Origin: Sediminihabitans luteus
GTDB taxonomy: Bacteria > Actinomycetota > Actinomycetes > Actinomycetales > Cellulomonadaceae
Reading direction: 5' to 3'
Assembly (NCBI RefSeq): GCF_002797595.1
Contig: NZ_PGFE01000003.1
Span: 248,001 to 312,000 of the forward strand
DNA length: 64,000 nt
A model generated the notes under the pieces. The model was not told the origin of the DNA. It ran no database searches and saw nothing but the letters and a program-made list of their open reading frames with translations. The translations under genes and the position numbers were made by a program. How positions within the stretch are numbered: position 1 is the stretch's first letter; each line of letters opens with the position of its first letter. This document shows positions 52,956 through 60,688 of this stretch, piece by piece.

Positions 52956-53116
52956 GAGCGTCACGTTCCGGCCCCTCCGGGCGTCACGTTCCGGCCCTCA
53001 ACCCCCCGAGCGCCACGTTCCGGCCCCTCCGAGCGCCACGTTCTTGCCCTCAACCCCCCGAGCGTCACGTTCTGGCCCACTCCCGAGCTCACGAGCAGGC
53101 CAGAACGTGACGCTCG
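52956..53116. repeat. Family A repeat array, locus 2
   Basis: Five direct units (GAGCGTCACGTTCCGGCCCC and variants at 52956, 52981, 53008, 53031, 53060) and one inverted unit GGCCAGAACGTGACGCTCG (53098-53116). Again between convergent genes. Some units read GCGCCACG in place of GCGTCACG. Confidence 0.9.
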
Positions 53117-53200
53117 AGATCGCGAGGCGGGACGCACACACGTCGGGTCGCACGCGGGACGGAACGCGCACCCCGCGGATCCGGCCGCGCCGCGCTCCCG

Positions 53201-54895
53201 CTACGCCCGGCGCAGCACCACGACCGTGTCCGTGACCTCGGCCTGCTGCCCCTCGGGGCCTGACGCGACGCGCCGCCGAGCCTCGGCGAGCACGACCTCG
53301 GCGTCGGCGATCCCGAGCGTCCGCGCCAGCTCGTCGGGCGTCGGGAACGTGGCGTCCTGGTCCCACGACCAGGGGGCGACCGACCCGTGGTCGACCAGCA
53401 CGAGGTGCCCGCCCGACGTCAGCCTCGCGGCGGCGCGCCGTAGTGCGTCCTCGCGCACGACGCCTTCGACCGGCGTCTGGAAGTAGCTCGCGGTCACGAG
53501 GTCGACCGTGACGTCGGGCAGGGTGCGCGTGAGGTCGTGCCGTGCGGTCGTCACCCGCGCGTCCACCCCGGCGGCGCGCGCGGCGGAGTCGACGCGCGCG
53601 AGGGCCGTCGCCGACACGTCGGTGGCCGTGACGTCCCACCCCTGCTGCGCGAGCCACACCGCGTCTCCGCCGTGCCCGCACCCGAGGTCGAGCGCGCGGC
53701 CCGGCGTCAGCCCGAGGTCTCCGAGCACCGCGACGAGCGCGGCGTTCGGTCGGCTCCCCCAGGCCGGGTCCGTGCCCTGGTAGCGCTGCTCCCAGAAAGC
53801 CTCGCTCGGCGTGCTCAAGCTGTCGGACGCCGCGCTCCCGCCCGTGGTCCTGACGCCGGCCGCAGCCGCCCCGGCCTCGACGTCGGCGACCGCGAGAGCC
53901 CGCCGGACGTCGTCCTCCACGAGGTCGTGGTTGAGCATCGCCGCGGCGAACGCGCCCGCGCCGATCGCGACGGGCACGGTCGCGGCGGGGTTGACGACGT
54001 TGCCGACGGCCCAGAGGCCGTCGACGCTCGTGCGCCCCGCGGCGTCGACGGTCACGAACGACCCCCACGGCGTGTCGGCGCGCTCGGCGCCGAGCCCGCG
54101 CAGCACGTCGTCGAGCGGCTCGAACGTGGGTGCGGTGAAGAGCCGGTCGAGGTCGATCGTCCGGCCCGCGACGCGGACCGACAGGGCCGAGTCCGTACCC
54201 GCCCAGATCTGCTCGACGACGCCCTCGACCACCTCGACACCGCGCGCGTCAAGCGCGCGTCGGGTGGCGTCGTCCGGCAGGCCGACCTCCCCGGTCAGGT
54301 AGACGACGCGCGCCGACCACTGGCGCAGCAGCTGGGCCTGCGCGGGGCTGCCCGGCCCGGTCGCGAGGACGCCGATCCGCCCGTCCGCGACCTCGAACCC
54401 GTCGCAGTACGGGCACGAGACGACGCCGCGCCCCCACTCCTCGCGCAGGCCCGGGACGTCGGGGAGCCGGTCGCGCAGCCCGGTCGCGACCACGACATGA
54501 CGGGTGCGGTGCGTCGCGCCGTCGTCGCTCGTGACGACGAGCGCGTCCCCGTCGCGGAGGACGCCGGTCGCCTGGACCGTGCGGATCACGCCGCCGTAGC
54601 CCGCGACCTCGTCGCGTCCCGTGGCGAGCAGCGCGAGCGGCGACCGCCCGTCGTGGCCGAGCACGCCGTGCATGTGCGCCGCGAAGCGGTTGCGCGGCGC
54701 TCCGGCGTCGAGCACGAGCACGCGGCGGCGAGCGCGGACGAGCGTCAGCGCGGCGCTCAGGCCGCCGCTGCCGCCACCGATCACGACGACGTCCCACGGG
54801 GTATCGCTCGTGGGGGTGGGCGTGGTCGCGGACGACGGCGCGGGGGCGGTGTGGTCGGGTGCTGGCTGGTCGGCCGCGGGGCGCGTGGTGTCCAT
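53201..54895 (-). CDS. Fused thioredoxin reductase-like oxidoreductase and SAM methyltransferase
   Basis: 564 residues in two parts. Residues 33-325: FAD-binding GGGSGG (41-45), redox pair CPYC (161-164) and a late GLWAVGNVVNP FAD motif, as in thioredoxin reductases. Residues 360-564: a class I methyltransferase with LDLGCGHGGDAVWLA (402-415). Fusions of this kind occur in actinobacteria; the substrate is unknown, possibly a thiol that is reduced and methylated. It diverges from an XRE-cupin regulator across an inverted repeat. GAGAGT lies 6 nt before the ATG. Confidence 0.88.
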   Translation of the reverse strand: MDTTRPAADQPAPDHTAPAPSSATTPTPTSDTPWDVVVIGGGSGGLSAALTLVRARRRVLVLDAGAPRNRFAAHMHGVLGHDGRSPLALLATGRDEVAGYGGVIRTVQATGVLRDGDALVVTSDDGATHRTRHVVVATGLRDRLPDVPGLREEWGRGVVSCPYCDGFEVADGRIGVLATGPGSPAQAQLLRQWSARVVYLTGEVGLPDDATRRALDARGVEVVEGVVEQIWAGTDSALSVRVAGRTIDLDRLFTAPTFEPLDDVLRGLGAERADTPWGSFVTVDAAGRTSVDGLWAVGNVVNPAATVPVAIGAGAFAAAMLNHDLVEDDVRRALAVADVEAGAAAAGVRTTGGSAASDSLSTPSEAFWEQRYQGTDPAWGSRPNAALVAVLGDLGLTPGRALDLGCGHGGDAVWLAQQGWDVTATDVSATALARVDSAARAAGVDARVTTARHDLTRTLPDVTVDLVTASYFQTPVEGVVREDALRRAAARLTSGGHLVLVDHGSVAPWSWDQDATFPTPDELARTLGIADAEVVLAEARRRVASGPEGQQAEVTDTVVVLRRA

Positions 54896-54934
54896 GCCGC
54901 CACTCTCGCGAGCGCGCGCGACGAGTGCAATCAT

Positions 54935-54953
54935 GTTTGCGACTTCCGCAAAC
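54935..54953. promoter_or_regulatory. Inverted repeat between the fusion gene and XRE regulator
   Basis: GTTTGCG-ACTTC-CGCAAAC, 7-bp perfect arms, in the 76-bp divergent interval. Likely operator of the XRE-cupin protein, controlling both genes. Confidence 0.65.
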
Positions 54954-54971
54954 CCGGGAATGAGGAGTGCC

Positions 54972-55541
54972 ATGGACGACGACCTCGACGCCGTGCTGGC
55001 CGACGTCGGCCCCCGACTGCGCGAGACGCGCCGCCACCGCGGTCGCACGCTCGCGGAGGTCGCGGCCGAGACCGGGCTGTCGATCAGCACCCTCTCGCGC
55101 CTCGAGTCGGGTGCGCGGCGTGCGTCGCTCGACGTCCTCCTGCCGCTGGCGCGCACCTACCGGGTGCCGCTCGACGACCTCGTCGGGGCGCCCGCCGTGA
55201 GCGACCCGCGCGTGCACCCTCGACCCGTGCGCCGCAACGGCATGGTGTACGTGCCGCTGACCCACCCGGGCAGCGAGGTGCTCGCGTTCAAGATGATCCT
55301 GCCGCCGCACGACCCGGACGCACCGCTCACGACCCGCCGACACCAGGGCTACGAGTGGGTCTACGTGCTCGCCGGCGTGCTGCGCCTCCAGCTCGACGAC
55401 GTGACGACGCTCGTGCGGGCCGGCGAGGCCGCGGAGCTCGACACGCGCAGGCCGCACGCGCTCGCGTCGGGCGACGGCGCGGCGACGGTCGAGCTGCTCG
55501 CGATCGTGAGTCCCCAGGGCGAGCGCATCCACCTCGGCTGA
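54972..55541 (+). CDS. XRE family regulator with cupin domain
   Basis: 189 residues. N-terminal helix-turn-helix GRTLAEVAAETGLSISTLSRLESGARRASLDVLLPLARTY; C-terminal cupin barrel (about 115-185) with HQGYEWVYVLAGVLRLQLDD and ELDTRRPHAL. Such regulators sense small ligands through the cupin. SD GAGGAG. Divergent from the FAD/methyltransferase fusion, its likely target. Confidence 0.9.
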   Translation: MDDDLDAVLADVGPRLRETRRHRGRTLAEVAAETGLSISTLSRLESGARRASLDVLLPLARTYRVPLDDLVGAPAVSDPRVHPRPVRRNGMVYVPLTHPGSEVLAFKMILPPHDPDAPLTTRRHQGYEWVYVLAGVLRLQLDDVTTLVRAGEAAELDTRRPHALASGDGAATVELLAIVSPQGERIHLG

Positions 55542-55575
55542 GCCCCGGGCCGGGGCGCTCGGCTCGCGTGTGCGC

Positions 55576-55685
55576 GAGCGCCACGTTCGGGCCCCGTCCG
55601 AGCGCCACGTTCCGGCCCTCACGTACGCGAGCGCCACGTTCGGGCCCCGTCCCACGCGCACGAACGGGCCGGAACGTGGCGCTCG
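55576..55685. repeat. Family A repeat array, locus 3
   Basis: Three direct units (GAGCGCCACGTTCGGGCCCC and close variants at 55576, 55600, 55629) and one inverted unit GGGCCGGAACGTGGCGCTC (55666-55684). All direct units here carry GCGCCACG and the inverted one carries the matching GTGGCGC, so pairing is kept. Between convergent genes. Confidence 0.9.
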
Positions 55686-55742
55686 GGTGCAGGACGGCCC
55701 GTGGGCGCGACCGCGGCGACCGCGCAGCCCGGACGCCGCGCC

Positions 55743-56195
55743 TCAGCGTGGCCGCCGCGCCCCGCCCAGGAACATCCCGACGAGCACCCCGACGACGAGC
55801 ACGATGCCCGCGAGCGCGAGCGCGGCGCCGACGTCCTGCGGCACGACCGACGGGTTCGCGCGCGTCGCGGCGCCCGCGACCAGCGCGACCGCGACGATCC
55901 CGAGCACGGCGAGCGCGAGCAGACCGCCGCGCAGCGCGGGCCGCCAGCTCGGGGGCACGCGCGGCAGCACGACGACCCCGACGAGCAGCGCGAGCGGCAC
56001 GAGCACGGCGTCGTGCACCACGACCCCGCCCGCGAGCCAGAGCAGCACGTTGATCCGCTGGCTCGTCGAGGGCACGGTCGTGAGGGCGGTCAGCACCCCG
56101 AAGGCGAGCAGCGCGGCACCGCCGATCCACAGCACCCACCGCAGCGCGGCCTGGCCGCGCGAGGTCGAGGCCGGCGTCGCGTCGTACTCGCGCAT
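55743..56195 (-). CDS. Membrane protein coupled to the molybdopterin oxidoreductase
   Basis: 150 residues with four hydrophobic helices (about 18-38, 46-70, 90-112, 122-145). The ATG overlaps the oxidoreductase stop (TGATG). No known family; it may help anchor or hand electrons to that enzyme. Confidence 0.7.
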   Translation of the reverse strand: MREYDATPASTSRGQAALRWVLWIGGAALLAFGVLTALTTVPSTSQRINVLLWLAGGVVVHDAVLVPLALLVGVVVLPRVPPSWRPALRGGLLALAVLGIVAVALVAGAATRANPSVVPQDVGAALALAGIVLVVGVLVGMFLGGARRPR

Positions 56196-57469
56196 CAGGC
56201 CGCGCCCCCGTCGATCACGGAAAGCCGCGCGACCCACTTGGTCTGGAGCACCCCGGGCCGGTTGGGCGCGATGATCCGCGCGGGGAACCCGTGGTCGACG
56301 TCGAGGTCCTCGCCGTCGAGGCGCAGCGCGAGCAGCGTGTCGTCGTGCGCGACGTACTCGTGCTGCAGCACCGACCGGCTGTACGAGCCGCCCTGCTGGA
56401 GGCTCTCGACCGCGAGGTCGGCGGTCTCCTGCGCGCCGACCATCGCGACGAGGTCGCGCACCCGCACACCCTCCCAGCGTGCGGTCGCGCTCCAGCCCTC
56501 GACGCAGGCGATCGGCAGCACCGCCTCGTGCAGGTCCATCGCGAGCAACGCCGCACGGTCGAGCTCGCGCGTGCCGCCCGGACCTTCGAGGCGCAGCACC
56601 CACGCCGGGTCCACGGCCGTCTCGCTCACCCCTGCCGCCGCGGCGGTCTTGTTGACGGGCAGCCCCTGCGGCCCGACGCGCGGGTCGCGCGGTGCGAGCA
56701 CCGCGAGCGGCGCCAGGGGTCGCACGGTCTGCCCGACGGTCAGCGCCGTCAGCCCGAGCACCGTGACCGCGACCCCCGCGAGGAAGCCTCGACGCGTGGC
56801 CGCCGACCCGTCGGCGTCGGGCACGGGCAGGACGACGTTCTCGCCGTCCGGCACGGACGAGAGCTGGCCGTCCATCCCGGCCGCGGCGACGACGTCCACC
56901 CCGAGGGTGCCGGCGGGCACGACGCTGCCCTCGTCGACGATCTCGCCGTCGACGATCCGGGTACGCAGGGCCCGCACGATGATCGGCAGCTTCACCCCGA
57001 CGTGGATCACGAGCGAGCCGATCACGACCCAGGCCGTCGCGTAGTGCACGGCGACGAACGAGAACGCCCACGGGTACCACTGGAAGACGTTGAACAGGCC
57101 CGTGACGAGCTGGAAGATCGACGACGCGACGAGCAGTGCCACGCTCGCCCGCTCGAGCGCATGCGCGGGGCTCTTGACGGGCGGCGACTCGAACAGCGCC
57201 GGGTAGACCGCGTAGAGCTTCGCGAGCAGCAGCGGCAGGCACGCGATACCGGCCGCGACGTGCACGCCCTGCGTCACGCGGTAGCCCCACGACGGCTCGG
57301 GCAGCAGCGGCATCCACGGCAGCGGGTTCTGCAGGAAGTGCGACACGAGTCCCGTCACGAACACCACGACGAACGCGATGCCGAGCCACACCCCGACACG
57401 CGCGACGACGCGCTCGTCGTGGATCGGCGAACGGAAGGCCTCCGGCGTCGGAGGTCGGGGCAGTCCCAT
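56195..57469 (-). CDS. Membrane-bound molybdopterin-dependent oxidoreductase (YedY/sulfite oxidase fold)
   Basis: 424 residues. Residues 25-165 form four helices with His44, His70, His142 and His156, a cytochrome b561-like haem domain. A fifth helix (about 228-250) follows TRRGFLAG, and the C-terminal domain holds Cys322 in PIACVEGWS, the Mo-ligating Cys of the sulfite oxidase fold, plus QHEYVAHDDTLLAL and HGFPARIIAPNRPG. It probably reduces or oxidises a small extracytoplasmic substrate with membrane electrons. TACCCT (57476-57481) is 6 nt before the ATG, and a GTCAGS box lies upstream. Confidence 0.88.
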   Translation of the reverse strand: MGLPRPPTPEAFRSPIHDERVVARVGVWLGIAFVVVFVTGLVSHFLQNPLPWMPLLPEPSWGYRVTQGVHVAAGIACLPLLLAKLYAVYPALFESPPVKSPAHALERASVALLVASSIFQLVTGLFNVFQWYPWAFSFVAVHYATAWVVIGSLVIHVGVKLPIIVRALRTRIVDGEIVDEGSVVPAGTLGVDVVAAAGMDGQLSSVPDGENVVLPVPDADGSAATRRGFLAGVAVTVLGLTALTVGQTVRPLAPLAVLAPRDPRVGPQGLPVNKTAAAAGVSETAVDPAWVLRLEGPGGTRELDRAALLAMDLHEAVLPIACVEGWSATARWEGVRVRDLVAMVGAQETADLAVESLQQGGSYSRSVLQHEYVAHDDTLLALRLDGEDLDVDHGFPARIIAPNRPGVLQTKWVARLSVIDGGAA

Positions 57470-57513
57470 GCTCCGAGGGTAGGCAGGGTCGGACGACGGT
57501 GCCGGGCGTGGCG

Positions 57514-57530
57514 CCTGACGGTCGGCTGAC
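57514..57530 (-). promoter_or_regulatory. Candidate response-regulator box, molybdopterin oxidoreductase
   Basis: On the minus strand GTCAGC-CGACC-GTCAGG, 11-bp period, ending 45 bases before the leaderless ATG. This is 11 bp closer than at GT2 and tadA, the same face of the helix. Confidence 0.7.
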
Positions 57531-57553
57531 GGGGTGGTCGGCCCGGCGTGGAA

Positions 57554-58960
57554 CTACCAGGCGGTGCGCACGAACGTCTCGATCGCAAGCGCGGCGAGTG
57601 CCTGCGCGACGAGCCACCACCGCAGCGTGCCCGCCCAGCCCGGGCGCGGGAGGTCGTCGGTCGGCGCGAACCCGGCCGGTACGTCGTCCGCCACCGTGGT
57701 GCCGGACCGCCCGGCTCGCCCCGTCACGGGACGCGTCGCGAGGGCCGCCGCGGCGGGCACGACCCAGCACGCGACGGGCAGCCAGATGCGCTCGACCTCC
57801 CCCTTCTCGAACCCGCCGAGCGCCCCGGCCGCGGCGGTCGCGAGCGCGAGGCCCGCGAGCCAGCGCGTGCCGCGGTCGAGCTCGCGCCACCGGGTGAGGC
57901 CGCCCACGCCTGCCGGGCCGATCAGCACGGCCAGCAGCGCGGCGTCCGCCACGACGAAGTACAGGTAGGGGCGGGCGTCGGCGATGCCGCGCGTGAACGC
58001 CTCGTGCGTCGCGGCGAGCCCGTCCCAGATCCAGTACCCGCCGATCCCCCACGCGACGACGCTCGCGAGCACGACCGCCCCGGCGACGACGGTCGGCGCC
58101 CACCGGCGCGTGACGATCGGCACCGCGAGCACCACGAGCGCCATGTGCGCGAGGCCCCACGACAGGAACGGCGCCGCGCCCAGGACGACGCCCGCGGCGA
58201 CCGCGAGCGCCCACCGTCCGCGCGTCCGCCCATCGGGTCCGAGCCGCGAGGCCATGGCCAGGAGCGCGACGCCCCACGCGAGGGCGCCCGCGTAGAACGC
58301 GTCGGCGGACGTCGCGACCCACAGCGCGGAGGGTGCGAGGACGACGGCGGGCAGGGCGAGGCGGGCGGTGCGTTCAGCGCCGAGCGCGCGGAGCGTGATC
58401 GCGACGGCGACGACGGCGCTGGTGCCCGCGAGGATCACGAGCGCGGCGGCCCAGCCCGCGCCGCCGAGGCCGAGGCGGTCGAGGCCCGCGAGCAGGAGCG
58501 TGAACGCGGGCGGGTGGCCGCGCACGTGCACGGGGTAGGCGACGGGGTCGTCCTGGAGGGTCGCGACGAACCCGGCGGGGTCGGCGGCGACGTCCGGGAC
58601 GGCCGCGAGGTAGTCCTGCTCGTGCAGCAGCGGCGCGGTGAGGGTCGACCACCCGGCGGTCGCGGCGAGCGCGACGGTCCACGCGAGCGTCGCGGCCCAG
58701 GCGGCGAGCAGCAGGGGGCGCCAGCGCCAGGTCGTGGCGGCGCGCGGACCCCACGCGACGACGGCGGCCGCGACCAGGGCCGCGACGCCCGTCCACGGTC
58801 CGGCGTCGAGGTGGAACGTCCCGACGAACGGCATCGCGGCGCCCGCGAGCATGACCTCGCCGCGCGCGTCGAGCGCGGCGCCCCACAGGGTCAGCAGCGG
58901 CAGCGCGACCGCGACCACGACGACCGCGAGCACCGCGGCCCGCTGGCCGCGCGGGGCCAC
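57554..58960 (-). CDS. Polytopic membrane protein, GT87/mannosyltransferase-like
   Basis: 468 residues, about 12 helices. The first large extracellular loop carries HEQDYLAAVPDVAADPAG and HVRGHPPAFTLLLAG, an acidic plus HPP pattern seen in GT-C polyprenol-dependent glycosyltransferases of actinobacteria. The GTG start at 58960 follows AGGGAAGG. A family A hairpin (58972-59027) lies immediately upstream, between it and tadA. Sugar and acceptor unknown. Confidence 0.75.
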   Translation of the reverse strand: MAPRGQRAAVLAVVVVAVALPLLTLWGAALDARGEVMLAGAAMPFVGTFHLDAGPWTGVAALVAAAVVAWGPRAATTWRWRPLLLAAWAATLAWTVALAATAGWSTLTAPLLHEQDYLAAVPDVAADPAGFVATLQDDPVAYPVHVRGHPPAFTLLLAGLDRLGLGGAGWAAALVILAGTSAVVAVAITLRALGAERTARLALPAVVLAPSALWVATSADAFYAGALAWGVALLAMASRLGPDGRTRGRWALAVAAGVVLGAAPFLSWGLAHMALVVLAVPIVTRRWAPTVVAGAVVLASVVAWGIGGYWIWDGLAATHEAFTRGIADARPYLYFVVADAALLAVLIGPAGVGGLTRWRELDRGTRWLAGLALATAAAGALGGFEKGEVERIWLPVACWVVPAAAALATRPVTGRAGRSGTTVADDVPAGFAPTDDLPRPGWAGTLRWWLVAQALAALAIETFVRTAW

Positions 58961-58971
58961 GGACCTTCCCT

Positions 58972-59027
58972 GAGCGTCACCTTCTGGCCCCTCCCCCCGG
59001 CCCGGAAGGGGCCTGGACGTGACGCTC
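58972..59027. repeat. Family A element, locus 4 (single hairpin)
   Basis: One direct unit GAGCGTCACCTTCTGGCCCC and one inverted unit GGGGCCTGGACGTGACGCTC, the minimal form of the family. It lies between tadA and the GT87-like gene, directly before the latter's ribosome binding site. Confidence 0.85.
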
Positions 59028-59040
59028 GCGTCGGGCTCGT

Positions 59041-59661
59041 TCACTCGCGCGTCCCGTCGCGGTGCGTCGCGAAGTAGTCGCGCAGCATCGCGCCGCACTC
59101 GTCTTCGCGCACCCCGCCCACGACCTCGACGCGGTGCGTGCTGCGACGGTCGCGGACGACGTCCCACACCGAGCCCGTCGCCCCCGCCTTCGGGTCCCAC
59201 GCCCCCAGCACGACGCGCGCGACACGCGCGAGCATGATCGCCCCCGCGCACATGACGCACGGCTCGAGCGTCACCACGAGCGTGCAGCCCTCGAGCCGCC
59301 AGCTGCCGAGCGTCGCGGCGGCCTGCCGGATCGCGAGCACCTCGGCGTGCGCGGTCGGGTCGCCGCCCTCCTCGCGCCGGTTGCGCCCGACGCCCAGCAG
59401 CGTCCCCTGCGGCGAGACGACGAGCGCGCCGACCGGCACGTCGTCCGACGCGAGCGCGTGGCTCGCCTCGTGCAGCGCCATGCCCATGAGCGCGCCGTAC
59501 ACCTGGGTGCGCGCGCCGAGCCCGACGGGCGGGAACGTGCCGTCGGCCCAGGGCAGGGCGAGGCCGGGCCCGGTCGGGGTCCCGTGGTCGGGCTGCCGGT
59601 GGTCGGGGCGCACAGGGTCAGGGCGCACAGGGTCGGCGTCGGACGCCGGAGGCTGGGTCAC
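59041..59661 (-). CDS. tadA: tRNA-specific adenosine deaminase / nucleoside deaminase
   Basis: 206 residues. Zinc site His105-Ala-Glu107 and PCVMC (Cys135, Cys138), with the conserved DVPVGALVV before. It edits A34 to inosine in tRNA-Arg(ACG). An extra N-terminal roughly 50 residues with Pro-Asp-His repeats is unusual; a start near MGMALHEA would give a standard length. I keep the GTG because GAACCT lies 6 nt upstream and the GTCAGS box falls at the same distance as at GT2. Confidence 0.87.
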   Translation of the reverse strand: MTQPPASDADPVRPDPVRPDHRQPDHGTPTGPGLALPWADGTFPPVGLGARTQVYGALMGMALHEASHALASDDVPVGALVVSPQGTLLGVGRNRREEGGDPTAHAEVLAIRQAAATLGSWRLEGCTLVVTLEPCVMCAGAIMLARVARVVLGAWDPKAGATGSVWDVVRDRRSTHRVEVVGGVREDECGAMLRDYFATHRDGTRE

Positions 59662-59716
59662 CCCCTCAGGTTCCCAGACGCTCCCCCGGCCCGCCGCGTC
59701 GGGGACGTCACGTCCG

Positions 59717-59733
59717 GCTGACCGTCCCCTGAC
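59717..59733 (-). promoter_or_regulatory. Candidate response-regulator box, tadA/GT87-like unit
   Basis: On the minus strand GTCAGG-GGACG-GTCAGC, 11-bp period, ending 56 bases before the tadA GTG, exactly as at GT2. Seen from the plus strand it ends 36 bases before upp, so it could also act there. Confidence 0.65.
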
Positions 59734-59768
59734 GGTCGCGCCGCGCCTCGGGCGGGTACCGTGATGGC

Positions 59769-60404
59769 ATGCGCGTCCACGTCGTCGACCACCCCCTCGT
59801 CGCCCACAAGCTCACCGTCCTGCGAGACCGTCGGACACCGTCCCCGACGTTCCGCCTCCTCGTGGACGAGCTCGTGACGCTGCTGGCGTACGAGGCCACG
59901 CGCGACGTGCGCACCGAGCCGCGGGCGATCGAGACGCCCGTGGCCCCCACGGTGGGTGTGCGCATCGCGGAGCCGCGGCCCCTCGTGGTGCCGATCCTGC
60001 GGGCCGGGCTCGGGATGCTCGACGGACTGACGCGCCTGCTGCCCACCGCCGAGGTCGGGTTCCTGGGGATGCAGCGCGACGAGGAGACCCTCGAGGCGGT
60101 CACCTACGCGAACCGTCTGCCCGACGACCTGACGGGCCGGCACGTGTTCCTCGTCGACCCGATGCTCGCGACGGGCGGCACGCTGGTCGCGGCGATCGAG
60201 TACCTGTTCGAGCGCGGCGCCAGGCACGTGACCGCGGTGTGCCTGCTCGCGGCGCCCGAGGGCGTCGAGGTGCTGCGGGCGGCCGTCGGCGAGCGCGTCG
60301 ACTGCGAGCTCGTGGTCGCGGCGATCGACGAGCGCCTCGACGAGAACGCGTACATCGTGCCGGGTCTCGGGGACGCGGGCGACCGCCTCTACGGGATCGT
60401 CTGA
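59769..60404 (+). CDS. upp: Uracil phosphoribosyltransferase
   Basis: 211 residues. It converts uracil and PRPP to [43 protein letters not shown] and the PRPP loop [17 protein letters not shown] are diagnostic, as is the C-terminal [22 protein letters not shown] (59757-59762) is 6 nt before the ATG, a leaderless start. The adjacent upp-tadA divergent pair is common in actinobacteria. Confidence 0.96.
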   Translation: MRVHVVDHPLVAHKLTVLRDRRTPSPTFRLLVDELVTLLAYEATRDVRTEPRAIETPVAPTVGVRIAEPRPLVVPILRAGLGMLDGLTRLLPTAEVGFLGMQRDEETLEAVTYANRLPDDLTGRHVFLVDPMLATGGTLVAAIEYLFERGARHVTAVCLLAAPEGVEVLRAAVGERVDCELVVAAIDERLDENAYIVPGLGDAGDRLYGIV

Positions 60405-60490
60405 CCGACGCCCGGAGCGCCGGGTCCCGCCCCGCGAGACGCCGGGGACGTCACATCGTCCCGATCCGTGAGATGTCGCACGACCAACTC

Positions 60491-60520
60491 TTGGCACCGA
60501 GCGTCGCGGGGTGCCATGCT
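60491..60520 (+). promoter_or_regulatory. Promoter of the polycysteine leader ORF
   Basis: TTGGCA (60491-60496), an 18-bp spacer and CATGCT (60515-60520). The hexamer ends 6 nt before a GTG, so the transcript would begin at the leader ORF start codon. Confidence 0.6.
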
Positions 60521-60526
60521 CGTCCC

Positions 60527-60607
60527 GTGATCACGCTGTCGAGCCCCCGCGCTGCCGTTCCCGGCACGCAGCTCGGCATGCCCGTGTGCATGTGTTGTCA
60601 GGCCTGA
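60527..60607 (+). CDS. Polycysteine leader peptide
   Basis: 26-residue leaderless-type ORF, GTG start, ending MPVCMCCQA: three Cys codons within four, placed just before the stop. In mycobacteria, leaderless ORFs with such terminal Cys runs act as cysteine-responsive attenuators of the downstream gene. C-rich, G-poor sequence (AGCCCCAGCC repeated) follows, suited to Rho loading when translation outruns or stalls. The gene controlled would be the winged-helix regulator 81 nt downstream. The match to the known arrangement is close, but translation is not shown. Confidence 0.65.
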   Translation: MITLSSPRAAVPGTQLGMPVCMCCQA

Positions 60608-60688
60608 AGCCCCAGCCCTGACAGCCCCAGCCGACCGCACGTCGGCGCCGCAGAGCCCCGCTCGCGGTCGATGCACCCGGAGACCCGC

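Noticed and set aside
39841-53116. Family A arrays as CRISPR
   Set aside because: Units are adjacent or separated by short related spacers, include inverted copies, and no cas genes are present.
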